From positions 1-49,394 of the forward strand of contig SVPM01000008.1 in the NCBI GenBank assembly GCA_015065865.1: DNA of 49,394 nt, in the 5' to 3' direction. Within the stretch, counting starts at the first letter, position 1, and the number at the start of each line of letters is the position of its first letter. Origin of the DNA: Oscillospiraceae bacterium. Lineage in GTDB: Bacteria; Bacillota; Clostridia; Oscillospirales; Acutalibacteraceae. The notes under the pieces were generated by a model. That model did no database searches. It saw only the letters and a list, made by a program, of their open reading frames with translations, and was not told the origin of the DNA. The position numbers and the translations under genes were made by a program. This document shows positions 24,772 to 32,326 of the stretch, piece after piece.

Positions 24772-25847
24772 CGTATCGTTTGGATAAACACGCAAAAAAG
24801 AGTGCGTATATACAGTTGTATGAACAGTTGCGGCGGGATATCACCGCGGGGGTGTACCCTTACGGTAAAAAGATGCCTTCCAAACGTCTGCTTTCGGAGG
24901 AGGCGGGGGTCAGCGTGGTGACGGCGGAACACGCCTATGCACTGCTTTCGGAGGAAGGATACATCGAAGCACGTGAGCGCAGTGGGTATTTCGTCATTTA
25001 CCGTGCAGACGATTTTTTGCCGATGCGTGCGGTGACGCCCTTTGCGGCAGTGACTCCGACCGTGCATAAGACGACGGCATTTCCCTTTTCGGTGCTGGCA
25101 CGTACCATGCGGCGGGTGCTCGCCGAACGAGGTGAGGATATATTGGTGAAATCCCCGAACCACGGTTGTGCCGAACTGCGGGCGGCGGTGGCGGAGTATC
25201 TCCAGCGGCGGCACGGTATGGCGGTCACGCCGCGACAGATCATCATCGGCTCGGGTGCGGAGTATCTTTACAGTTTGCTGTGCCAAATGTTTCGCGGGTG
25301 CACGTTTGCACTGGAAGACCCGTCCTATGATAAGATTCGGCGGGTATATGAGGCGAGCGGTATTCCTTGCGACCTGCTTCGTATGGAGGCGGACGGTATT
25401 GCTTCGGTCGCGCTGGCCGAAACGGCGGCGGGGGTTCTTCACGTGACCCCGTTTAACAGTTACCCCAGCGGGGTAACGGCAAGCGCTTCCAAACGGGCGG
25501 AATATCTGCGATGGGCCGAACGGCGCGACGGCTATATCGTGGAGGATAACTACGATTCCGAACTCACCGTTTCCACCAAGAATGAAGACCCGCTGTTTTC
25601 GCTGTGCACCACCGACCGCGTGATCTATCTGAACACCTTCTCTCGCACGGTCGCACCGGCGATGCGTGTGGGATATATGGTGTTGCCGTCCTCTTTGCTA
25701 TCGCGGTTTGAGGAGGCGGTGGGGTTTTATTCCTGCACGGTGCCGGTATTTGAACAGTATGTGTTGGCACAACTCATAAATAGCGGCGATTTTGAACGTC
25801 ACATTCACCGTGTGCGCCGCGCACGGCGGCGAGAACTGGTCATATAA
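24768..25847 (+). CDS. MocR/PdxR-type GntR regulator lacking the PLP lysine
   Basis: A 359-residue fusion of a GntR winged helix (about residues 10-75; YIQLYEQLRRDITAG, MPSKRLLSEEAGVS) and a fold-type I aminotransferase-like domain. It fits MocR regulators that sense pyridoxal phosphate, and it precedes a pyridoxal kinase gene. Two oddities: the Schiff-base Lys of the usual TFSKT motif is Arg293 (TFSRTVAPAMRVGYMVLP), and the protein ends after FERHIHRVRRARRRELVI, roughly 90-100 residues earlier than full-length GabR/PdxR. PLP may bind non-covalently or not at all. It may still repress or activate pdxK, inferred from position. Confidence 0.82.
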   Translation: MAYRLDKHAKKSAYIQLYEQLRRDITAGVYPYGKKMPSKRLLSEEAGVSVVTAEHAYALLSEEGYIEARERSGYFVIYRADDFLPMRAVTPFAAVTPTVHKTTAFPFSVLARTMRRVLAERGEDILVKSPNHGCAELRAAVAEYLQRRHGMAVTPRQIIIGSGAEYLYSLLCQMFRGCTFALEDPSYDKIRRVYEASGIPCDLLRMEADGIASVALAETAAGVLHVTPFNSYPSGVTASASKRAEYLRWAERRDGYIVEDNYDSELTVSTKNEDPLFSLCTTDRVIYLNTFSRTVAPAMRVGYMVLPSSLLSRFEEAVGFYSCTVPVFEQYVLAQLINSGDFERHIHRVRRARRRELVI

Positions 25848-25866
25848 AAATATATCATTCTGAACA

Positions 25867-25895
25867 TTTACTTATTACCAAAAAAGGCGTATAGT
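25867..25895 (+). promoter_or_regulatory. Promoter of the pyridoxal kinase gene
   Basis: TTTACT (25867-25872), 17-bp spacer and TATAGT (25890-25895). Confidence 0.65.
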
Positions 25896-25918
25896 GGCGT
25901 ACAAAGGATGTGAGTGTT

Positions 25919-26749
25919 ATGGATTATAAGAGAGTATTAACGGTGCAGGATATCTCCTGTGTGGGGCAGTGTTCGCTCACGGTGGCGTTGCCTATCATTT
26001 CGGCGTGCGGGGTGGAAACCTGCGTTCTGCCGTCGGCGGTGCTGTCCACCCATACGGCGGGATTCAGCGGGTTTACCTTCCGCGATCTGACGGAGGATAT
26101 GCCGGCTATTGCCGCCCATTGGCAAAAAGAAAACATCGCGTTTGACGCCATCTACACGGGGTATCTCGGCAGTACCGAGCAGATCGACTATGTAAAAGCG
26201 CTGTTCGATACCGTGCTGAAAGCAGGCGGTGTGCGGGTGGTAGACCCTGCGATGGCGGATAACGGAAAGCTCTATCCGTTGTTTGATATGGCATTTGTTG
26301 AGGCAATGAAGGGCTTGTGCGGTATGGCGGACGTGGTAGTGCCGAACCTCACCGAAGCCTGTTTCTTGACCGATACCCCGTATACCGAGCAGTATGACCG
26401 TGCATTCATTGATACGTTGGTTCAAAAACTGCACGCACTGGGGGCCGCAACGGTGGTGTTCACGGGCGTGTCGTTCGCCGAAGGGAGCACGGGTGTGTTG
26501 GTGAGTGAAAACGGTGTGTCGCATTACTACGAGCATCCGAAACGCCAAAACAGTTGTCACGGCACGGGGGACGTTTATGCCTCGGCGTTCGTGGGCTCAC
26601 TGGTGCGCGGCAAAACGGCGGTGGACGCCGCCCGCATTGCGGCGGATTACACGGTGGCGTGCATCGATGCCACTGCCAAACTCGACAATCACTGGTACGG
26701 TGCGGCGTTTGAGCCGGTGTTGGGCGAATTGATCGATATGTTGAAATAA
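25919..26749 (+). CDS. pdxK: Pyridoxal/pyridoxamine kinase
   Basis: A 276-residue ribokinase-fold enzyme phosphorylating pyridoxal, pyridoxine or pyridoxamine in vitamin B6 salvage. VGQCSLTVALPIISACGV, LPSAVLSTHTAGF and the anion-hole/catalytic-base motif CHGTGDVYASAFVG identify it as PdxK/PdxY-like. The ATG at 25919 was chosen over a GTG at 25910 because AAAGGA sits ten bases from the ATG but only one from the GTG. It has its own promoter just after the MocR-type gene, whose product likely regulates it. Confidence 0.9.
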   Translation: MDYKRVLTVQDISCVGQCSLTVALPIISACGVETCVLPSAVLSTHTAGFSGFTFRDLTEDMPAIAAHWQKENIAFDAIYTGYLGSTEQIDYVKALFDTVLKAGGVRVVDPAMADNGKLYPLFDMAFVEAMKGLCGMADVVVPNLTEACFLTDTPYTEQYDRAFIDTLVQKLHALGAATVVFTGVSFAEGSTGVLVSENGVSHYYEHPKRQNSCHGTGDVYASAFVGSLVRGKTAVDAARIAADYTVACIDATAKLDNHWYGAAFEPVLGELIDMLK

Positions 26750-26761
26750 ACAAAAGGTGCG

Positions 26762-26804
26762 CGAGAGAGACACTTCGTAGAGAAGTTGTCTCTCTCGGTT
26801 TTTA
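26762..26804 (+). terminator. Terminator of pdxK
   Basis: CGAGAGAGACA (26762-26772) pairs with TGTCTCTCTCG (26787-26797), followed by GGTTTTTAT. Confidence 0.85.
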
Positions 26805-26814
26805 TCCCTACAAA

Positions 26815-26920
26815 ACAAATGACACTTTACACAAAGGTTGTGAAAGTGTCATAGTGGGTTATATACTTTGAGAAAGGTAATACCCGCCGAAAAATTAGAT
26901 ATTTAGTTTTTCGGCTCGTT
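26815..26920. repeat. Hairpin cluster preceding repeat copy 2
   Basis: ATGACACTTT...AAAGTGTCAT (26819-26852, 10-bp stem plus five more with one bulge) and GCCGAAAAA...TTTTTCGGC (about 26886-26914). There is no gene. It may be part of the same inserted unit as the GTGAAGT array, but copy 1 lacks it. Confidence 0.5.
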
Positions 26921-26922
26921 AT

Positions 26923-27093
26923 GTGAAGTTTTTGCTTAAGCAAAAGTGAAGTTGCTCGTTTTACTCGCAGTGCAGTATGGACTTTCGCCCAAGTGAAGTT
27001 AAGTTTGCCCACTTCGTCGTAGGCGAAACTTCACTGTCCGGAGGACAACTTCACTATCGAAGATAACTTCACTTGCCCAAAAGGGCAAACTTA
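26923..27093. repeat. Hairpin-cassette repeat, copy 2 (GTGAAGT-punctuated)
   Basis: GTGAAGT at 26923, 26946 and 26993 (with GTGCAGT between), then ACTTCAC at 27028, 27048 and 27066, with palindromic cassettes between them (TTGCTTAAGCAA, GTCCGGAGGAC, GCCCAAAAGGGC). Outer arms AAGTTTG (27001-27007) and CAAACTT (27086-27092) differ from copy 1 by a paired change, and both copies end ACTTAGTTG. No coding potential is supported. Confidence 0.8.
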
Positions 27094-27159
27094 GTTGAGG
27101 CGTACTTCCTTACGGAGTGCGCCTCGATGGCGCACCTTTTGTTTTTGCGAAAAAATGTC

Positions 27160-27188
27160 TTTACAAATGCGATGGTTTTCGGTATACT
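27160..27188 (+). promoter_or_regulatory. Promoter of prfB
   Basis: TTTACA (27160-27165), 17-bp spacer and TATACT (27183-27188). Confidence 0.75.
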
Positions 27189-27224
27189 ATTATAGATAAT
27201 GATGTTAGTGCAAAGGAGCATACT

Positions 27225-28349
27225 ATGCTGGCATTTGAAGAGTTGACGTTAAAGCTGGAAGGTCTGTGGCCGGAAATCGACGATCTGCAACACGCGATCG
27301 GTCTTCGCCAGATGCGTACCGAGGCGGAAGAATTGGATATGCGTGCGGCAGAGGACGGCTTTTGGGATAATATGGAACGTGCACAGGAAGTGACGCAGCG
27401 TGCGGCACGACTGAAGGGGAAGATCGAGGCCTATGAAACGTTGGTGGCCTCGTATCACGATACCATTACGTTGATCGAACTGGCAAACGAAGAAGAGGAC
27501 GAGTCGCTTTTGGAGGAATGTGCGGCGGCGGTGGACGGCATTGCCGCTTCACTGGAACAACAGCGTCTGGCCACCCTGCTTACGGGCGAATATGACAGCC
27601 GCAATGCGATCTTGTCTTTCCACGCGGGCGCCGGCGGCACCGAAGCACAGGATTGGGCTTCGATGTTGTACCGTATGTATACCCACTGGGCGGAAAGCCA
27701 CGGTTACAATTACAAACTGCTCGATTATGTGGACGGCGATCCGGCCGGTCTTAAGAGCGCGAGCATTATGATCGAAGGCGAAAACGTTTATGGTTTCTTG
27801 AAAGGTGAGGCAGGTGTGCACCGTTTGGTGCGTGTATCGCCGTTTGATGCTTCGGGGCGTCGCCACACCTCTTTTGCGGCGGTGGAAGTGATGCCGGAAC
27901 TTGACGATACCATTCAGGTGGATATCCGCCCCGAGGACGTGAAGATGGACGTGTTCCGTTCGTCCGGCGCCGGCGGTCAGCACATCAACAAGACGTCGTC
28001 TGCCGTGCGTTTGACACACATTCCCACCGGTATCGTGGTGGCGTGTCAGACCGAACGCAGTCAGTTCCAAAACCGCGATACGGCAATGAATATGTTGAAA
28101 GCAAAATTGCTCGAGATCAAAGAGCGCGAGCATTTGGATAAGATCGACGATATCAAAGGAACGCAGGCCCAGATCGAGTGGGGCAGCCAGATCCGTTCCT
28201 ACGTCTTTATGCCGTATACCATGGCGAAAGACCACCGCACGGGCTTTGAAATGGGCAATATCAACGCGGTGATGGACGGAGACTTGGATGGGTTCGTCAA
28301 CGCCTATTTGAAAGCATCTGCCAACGGCACGCTCGGTTATAAGGAATAA
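27225..28349 (+). CDS. prfB: Peptide chain release factor 2
   Basis: A 374-residue RF2 that reads UGA and UAA stops and triggers peptide release. SPF at residues 205-207 is the RF2 stop-recognition tripeptide, and GGQ at 250-252 enters the peptidyl-transferase centre; both positions equal those of E. coli RF2. The start MLAFEELTLKLEGLW at 27225 has AAAGGAG upstream, and the whole protein lies in one frame, so the autoregulatory +1 frameshift (in-frame UGA near codon 25) found in many species is absent. It is a single-gene unit with promoter and terminator. Confidence 0.97.
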   Translation: MLAFEELTLKLEGLWPEIDDLQHAIGLRQMRTEAEELDMRAAEDGFWDNMERAQEVTQRAARLKGKIEAYETLVASYHDTITLIELANEEEDESLLEECAAAVDGIAASLEQQRLATLLTGEYDSRNAILSFHAGAGGTEAQDWASMLYRMYTHWAESHGYNYKLLDYVDGDPAGLKSASIMIEGENVYGFLKGEAGVHRLVRVSPFDASGRRHTSFAAVEVMPELDDTIQVDIRPEDVKMDVFRSSGAGGQHINKTSSAVRLTHIPTGIVVACQTERSQFQNRDTAMNMLKAKLLEIKEREHLDKIDDIKGTQAQIEWGSQIRSYVFMPYTMAKDHRTGFEMGNINAVMDGDLDGFVNAYLKASANGTLGYKE

Positions 28350-28353
28350 TGAG

Positions 28354-28390
28354 AGAAGCGGAAGATCATCGGATCTTCCGCTTCTTATTT
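28354..28390. terminator. Bidirectional terminator between prfB and the LacI gene
   Basis: AGAAGCGGAAGATC (28354-28367) pairs with GATCTTCCGCTTCT (28372-28385), then TATTT. It overlaps the stop of the converging LacI gene. Confidence 0.82.
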
Positions 28391-29317
28391 CGTTGTATTG
28401 CGTTCGATAAAGCGGGAGGACACGCACCGATGGCGCGGGGTCACCCGCTTTTGTTGCAGGTCGGCTATTACGTCGCGTACCACCTCTTGAAATACGTCGC
28501 CGTAGTCAAACGATACCGCCGATACACCGTCGTGTACCCAACGGGAGGCGTAACTGTTATTGATAGCGATCACTTCGGTATCGTGCGGGATCACCACGCC
28601 GTGATCGGTCAAGTGCGCGATCAAACCGTAAGCGATCTCGTCATAGGTGCAGATGATGAGGTCGGGCAACGAGGGCCGTTTCAGCAACTGTGCGGCGGCA
28701 TCCGCACCCGCTTGGTCGTATCGTCCGCGGCCGATGATCTCATCGCACGGAAGCCACGACTGTATCTGTCGGCGATAATTGCGGGTGAGTTGTTCCCCCG
28801 CAACGACAGTGGAGATGCCGTCGTATTTATCGCGAATGGCAGACAGCGCGCTGTCGAGATCGATGTGGACGGTGGAACACGTGGGGGAGGCTTGTTCACT
28901 AAAGACGACCACAGGGACGGTGGCGGTAAAGTTGCGTAACTCTGCCAGCGAGAGCACCGCATCGATGCGCGGATCGTCCACACACGCCCGTGCGATCGCG
29001 TGCACCTCCTCTTGGTCGAAACCGGTGTTGTAAATAACGGTGTTGCATCCGGCATTCTTGACAGCCGCTGCGATTTCCTGCACCGCCGCGGAATAACGCG
29101 GACTGATCACTTCGGGGCAAAGCACGGCGAACGTCCACCCGTTGGGACGGTGATTTTCCGCGGTCACTTTCTTTTTTTCATGAAAATAGCCCAGTGCTTG
29201 TGCCGCTTCCACTACACGCAGACGTGTGGATTCCGACACGTCGAAGGAGTTTCGCAACGCTTTGGAGGCAGTGGAGACCGATACGTTGGCGCGCTTGGCG
29301 ACGTCTTTTAAGGTCAT
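28385..29317 (-). CDS. LacI-family transcriptional regulator
   Basis: A 310-residue protein. The N-terminal LacI helix-turn-helix and hinge (MTLKDVAKRANVSVSTASKALRNS...ALGYFHEKKK) is followed by a periplasmic-binding-like sugar domain (TFAVLCPEVISPRYSAAVQEI, DLIICTYDEIAYGLIAHL). It overlaps the upstream MFS transporter gene by four bases (ATGA), so it is co-transcribed with, and probably controls, that gene. A candidate operator lies at 30720-30734. The effector is likely a sugar or nucleoside, not identifiable from the sequence. Confidence 0.92.
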   Translation of the reverse strand: MTLKDVAKRANVSVSTASKALRNSFDVSESTRLRVVEAAQALGYFHEKKKVTAENHRPNGWTFAVLCPEVISPRYSAAVQEIAAAVKNAGCNTVIYNTGFDQEEVHAIARACVDDPRIDAVLSLAELRNFTATVPVVVFSEQASPTCSTVHIDLDSALSAIRDKYDGISTVVAGEQLTRNYRRQIQSWLPCDEIIGRGRYDQAGADAAAQLLKRPSLPDLIICTYDEIAYGLIAHLTDHGVVIPHDTEVIAINNSYASRWVHDGVSAVSFDYGDVFQEVVRDVIADLQQKRVTPRHRCVSSRFIERNTTK

Positions 29318-30654
29318 ACGGTCACCGCCTTTTGATTGCGGATCATACCGAAATAGAGGAATGCCGCCACCGCCAGCGTGAGTATCAACGCCAGCGCGGA
29401 GGTGACCTGTTGGGCGTAAACGGTCATTCCGAGAAAGCCGTTGGCGTTCCCTTGAATATACGTGATCAAGGGACTGACCGCCAGAGCGGCGAAGAAGCCG
29501 CCGAGCCCATATACCGTGCGCTGCAGGGCCAGTGCTTCGCTGCGTAGATCGTTCGGTGCATAATCGAACACAAGATTAATAAGCGCACTGTTGATGCCCG
29601 CGTTGGCCACGGCGCACAGCACGGTATACACCGTGAACAGCACGTAACCGTTTTGCGGCACGGTGAACATCATCACACCGAAACTGCCGCCCATCAACAG
29701 CATACACAACAGCATCATATCGGCAAACGAGTGACGGTCGGCAAAGCGCCCCATACCGCGAGAGAAAAGGGCACGCACCACCGAACTGATCACGCCGAGT
29801 ATCGCCACGAAGGAGAGGGAAAACCCGAGTTCGTTGATCTGATAGGTCGCATAAAACGGGGTGGCGCAATGGGTGGCGACGTTCCACAGCACGCCTACGG
29901 CCACCGCTTTTATGTACAAACGGTTTTTGAGCAAGGTGCGAACTTTCGGCCCGAACGCGGTGGCATCCGCGGCATCCTCCTGCGGCTTTTCTTTGGAAAA
30001 TACAAAGGTAAGGGTGTGGCCGACCATCAGCGCAAACAGGGTGATACCGCACACGATAAACCCGCCGCGCAGGTTGCCTGCCGCTTCAAACCGATCCATA
30101 ACATTTCCCATCACGGTGGTGAATATCATACCGCCTATGAGCGAGATGATCTCCTTATTAGCGGTGAACACACCGCGTTTGCGGTCATCCACCAGCGACA
30201 TATACCAACCGATCTTGGGGGAGTTGAACATCTGGTGGATAATGTTTGCGGCCATCATGCACACCATAAACACCACCGTTTTTCCGCCGGAAGAAAGCGG
30301 CACGAAAGGGGTGAGATAGATGGCGGCAAAGAGCAGTTCGTTGATGACGGAAGCGGTGATCACCATACGTTTCACGCCGCTTTTACGGCTCAAAAAGATG
30401 GAGAGCATTTGAAAACTGCATCCCAGTGACACAAAGGCGGTGATAACACCCGTGAGGCTGTCCGAAATGCCGAGATGGGTGGACACCTTAGCCAAAAATG
30501 CGCCGCTGACCAACAAAGAGACGAAATATTCCAGCGCCGCTTCAATGATGTACAGCGTGCGGCTGGTCTTATAAATATCGCGCGTGCAGGAAGGCACCGC
30601 CTTGTGGCGGCGACGGTACTGCAAATAATGGTAATATGCGCGGATGCGATGCAT
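29314..30654 (-). CDS. MFS transporter
   Basis: A 446-residue protein with about 12 hydrophobic helices typical of the major facilitator superfamily. The start MHRIRAYYHYLQYRRRHKAVP at 30654 was chosen because GGGAG lies eight bases upstream, over a longer frame starting 30 codons earlier that would run into the promoter. RSGVKRM-like loops between helices 2 and 3 and GRFADRHSFADMM between helices 8 and 9 fit the superfamily. It is co-transcribed with a LacI regulator, suggesting a regulated sugar or related uptake or efflux function. The substrate is unknown. Confidence 0.88.
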   Translation of the reverse strand: MHRIRAYYHYLQYRRRHKAVPSCTRDIYKTSRTLYIIEAALEYFVSLLVSGAFLAKVSTHLGISDSLTGVITAFVSLGCSFQMLSIFLSRKSGVKRMVITASVINELLFAAIYLTPFVPLSSGGKTVVFMVCMMAANIIHQMFNSPKIGWYMSLVDDRKRGVFTANKEIISLIGGMIFTTVMGNVMDRFEAAGNLRGGFIVCGITLFALMVGHTLTFVFSKEKPQEDAADATAFGPKVRTLLKNRLYIKAVAVGVLWNVATHCATPFYATYQINELGFSLSFVAILGVISSVVRALFSRGMGRFADRHSFADMMLLCMLLMGGSFGVMMFTVPQNGYVLFTVYTVLCAVANAGINSALINLVFDYAPNDLRSEALALQRTVYGLGGFFAALAVSPLITYIQGNANGFLGMTVYAQQVTSALALILTLAVAAFLYFGMIRNQKAVTV

Positions 30655-30679
30655 CCAAACCACTCCCTTCCGAGGGTAC

Positions 30680-30708
30680 AGCATACCACAAATATCGTGC
30701 GGTTGCAA
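30680..30708 (-). promoter_or_regulatory. Promoter of the MFS-LacI operon
   Basis: Minus strand TTGCAA (30703-30708), 17-bp spacer and TATGCT (30680-30685). Confidence 0.7.
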
Positions 30709-30719
30709 TCCCGAGAGTA

Positions 30720-30734
30720 TCGAAATTTTTTCGA
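30720..30734. promoter_or_regulatory. Candidate LacI operator
   Basis: Inverted repeat TCGAAA-TTT-TTTCGA, 12 bp upstream of the MFS promoter -35. LacI binding is inferred from operon context only. Confidence 0.35.
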
Positions 30735-30739
30735 AATAA

Positions 30740-30788
30740 AACAAAAAATATCATATCCCGACTTCTTAATGAGAAGGCGGGATATGAT
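30740..30788 (-). terminator. Terminator of the CotH-VTC-DUF4956 operon
   Basis: ATCATATCCCG-A-CTTCT (30750-30766) pairs with AGAAG-G-CGGGATATGAT (30772-30788); on the minus strand it is followed by ATTTTTTGTTTTATTTC. Confidence 0.85.
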
Positions 30789-30802
30789 ACTTTCAGATGA
30801 TC

Positions 30803-31561
30803 TTACATCGGATCGTAAGTGGAATCGGGACGCTTGTTGAGAAGCACCGTCAGGTTACCGTTACGCGTGCGGATCTCATCGATCATGGCTTTCTCGTCCG
30901 CGCCCTGCTTCAAAGTGATGTCATACATCAATTCAAAGAAGGAACCGAGTTCGATAGTCTTCACACGCGCCAGCGTTGCACGGCGGGTGTAGGTCTTTAA
31001 AACGTCTTCAAAAGTCTTATCCCAGCACATATTCTCGGGCACGGTGATCTTCAGCTTGCAACGCGAGCGGGTGGTCTGACGGGTGAGGCCGATCAGATAC
31101 GCCACCACCAAGAAGATCACGAACACACCGGTTGCCGCCGCGGCATAGGCGAGCAACTTGGAACCGCCTGCCAGACCGATCGCCATCGTGAACACCACAC
31201 AGGCGAGATCTTTCGGGTCGGCGGCGATGCTGCGAAAACGCACCATGGTAAAGATACCGGCCATACTGAGCACACCGATGAAACTGTCGCGCGTGAGGTA
31301 GACGAGCATCGCGATGATACCCGGCAACAAAGCGATGGCGATCATAAAATTCCACGAAAGCGGTTCATCCCGTTTGGTGAACCCATACACGGCGGCGGCT
31401 ACACCGCCGAACAGGCAACAGAACACCGCGATCACAATAAAAGCCAAGAACGGGTGGGATGCCACGGCACTGGATTGTCCCGTCACCAACATATTGGCAA
31501 GCGCATCGGCCGATGAGGTGGGGGATGTGGCAAACAGTTCAGCGATCAGATCAAACAACAT
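30803..31561 (-). CDS. DUF4956 membrane protein
   Basis: A 252-residue protein with four to five membrane segments (about residues 36-60, 71-90, 94-107, 119-133 and 135-160) and a cytoplasmic C-terminal domain of about 90 residues. MVRFRSIAADPKDLACVVFTMAIGLAGG (104-133) is the conserved DUF4956 core. No function is established. It is the last gene of an operon with a VTC-domain protein (16 bp upstream) and a CotH lipoprotein, a grouping seen repeatedly in Clostridia. It could be the membrane partner that lets a cytoplasmic VTC enzyme pass its product outward, by analogy with the yeast VTC complex; this is inference. Confidence 0.85.
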   Translation of the reverse strand: MLFDLIAELFATSPTSSADALANMLVTGQSSAVASHPFLAFIVIAVFCCLFGGVAAAVYGFTKRDEPLSWNFMIAIALLPGIIAMLVYLTRDSFIGVLSMAGIFTMVRFRSIAADPKDLACVVFTMAIGLAGGSKLLAYAAAATGVFVIFLVVAYLIGLTRQTTRSRCKLKITVPENMCWDKTFEDVLKTYTRRATLARVKTIELGSFFELMYDITLKQGADEKAMIDEIRTRNGNLTVLLNKRPDSTYDPM

Positions 31562-31577
31562 AATGGGTACCTCCTAA

Positions 31578-32312
31578 TCATTTCGGGATATACATTCCGT
31601 GGGCGTAGTTATTGTGCAAAAACTGGCGGTATTCGTTGCCGTATTTGGAATAGCTGATACGGGAAAGCTGCAATTTTGAAAAGGTGTCTGCCAGCCATAG
31701 GGGATAGGCAGTACTGACCTTCACTTCCATAATGTATTTCTCCCGCGGGAGAATGTAAGCGCCGTAGGTCTCGTGGTCGAAATCCAGTTCGGTACGGCGC
31801 GCGCGCAGGTTGTAATCGAAGGTGATACGCAGATCATCGTCCTGCGGGAGGAAAAAGGCTTGGCGGTCGTAAAACAACGCCACTTTCGGCGTGGGGTCCT
31901 TTTGATCGAGTATGTATTGGATCTCCCCGTTGATCTGGCGGTTCGTTTCCGACGTATCGGGAGATTCGTGCGTTTCAATAAAAGTCATGGCAGAATCAAA
32001 ATCCGTCTTGACCCGCCGCTTGTTTACGCGGCGGTTGATCTTCTTCTTGATTTCAAAAAACAGGGCGGATTGATTGCCCGTCTCACCGTAACAACGCAGA
32101 CGAAGTTTTTCCTTGTATCGCGGTTTTTGCAAAGAATCGCGGATGAACCAATCGTCCTCGGTGTCAAGATACAGATTGTTGACCAGATAAAATCCGTCGC
32201 CCGTGCTGTATTTATCCGGCACCATATACTCATACAGTTGTTCGCGCACACGGCGATAGGTATCTTCATCCAGCAGATACTTCTTTTCGAACCGGTTGAA
32301 AACCTGTCCCAT
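31578..32312 (-). CDS. VTC-domain protein, polyphosphate-polymerase-like
   Basis: A 244-residue protein consisting of one VTC domain, the tunnel fold of yeast Vtc4 that makes polyphosphate from ATP. Tunnel residues expected from the family are present: RFEKKYLL (7-14), KLRLRCYG (69-76), FEIKKKI (86-92), YDRQAF (148-153), RITFDYN (162-168), IMEVKV (194-199) and the YSKYGNEY end (221-228). No membrane segment is seen, so it should be cytosolic or bound to the DUF4956 partner. It sits 14 bp after cotH-like and 16 bp before DUF4956. Polyphosphate synthesis is the best guess, but other tunnel-fold nucleotide chemistry is possible. Confidence 0.87.
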   Translation of the reverse strand: MGQVFNRFEKKYLLDEDTYRRVREQLYEYMVPDKYSTGDGFYLVNNLYLDTEDDWFIRDSLQKPRYKEKLRLRCYGETGNQSALFFEIKKKINRRVNKRRVKTDFDSAMTFIETHESPDTSETNRQINGEIQYILDQKDPTPKVALFYDRQAFFLPQDDDLRITFDYNLRARRTELDFDHETYGAYILPREKYIMEVKVSTAYPLWLADTFSKLQLSRISYSKYGNEYRQFLHNNYAHGMYIPK

Positions 32313-32326
32313 AGTACCGTCCTTTC

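Larger units (their letters stand above)
26751..27141. repeat. Perfect 12-bp inverted repeat framing the pdxK-prfB intergenic insert
   Basis: CAAAAGGTGCGC at 26751-26762 and GCGCACCTTTTG at 27130-27141, the latter followed by T5. Together they resemble the two arms of a terminator that has been split by about 367 bp of hairpin-rich sequence. This is a possible ancestral pdxK terminator. Confidence 0.45.
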
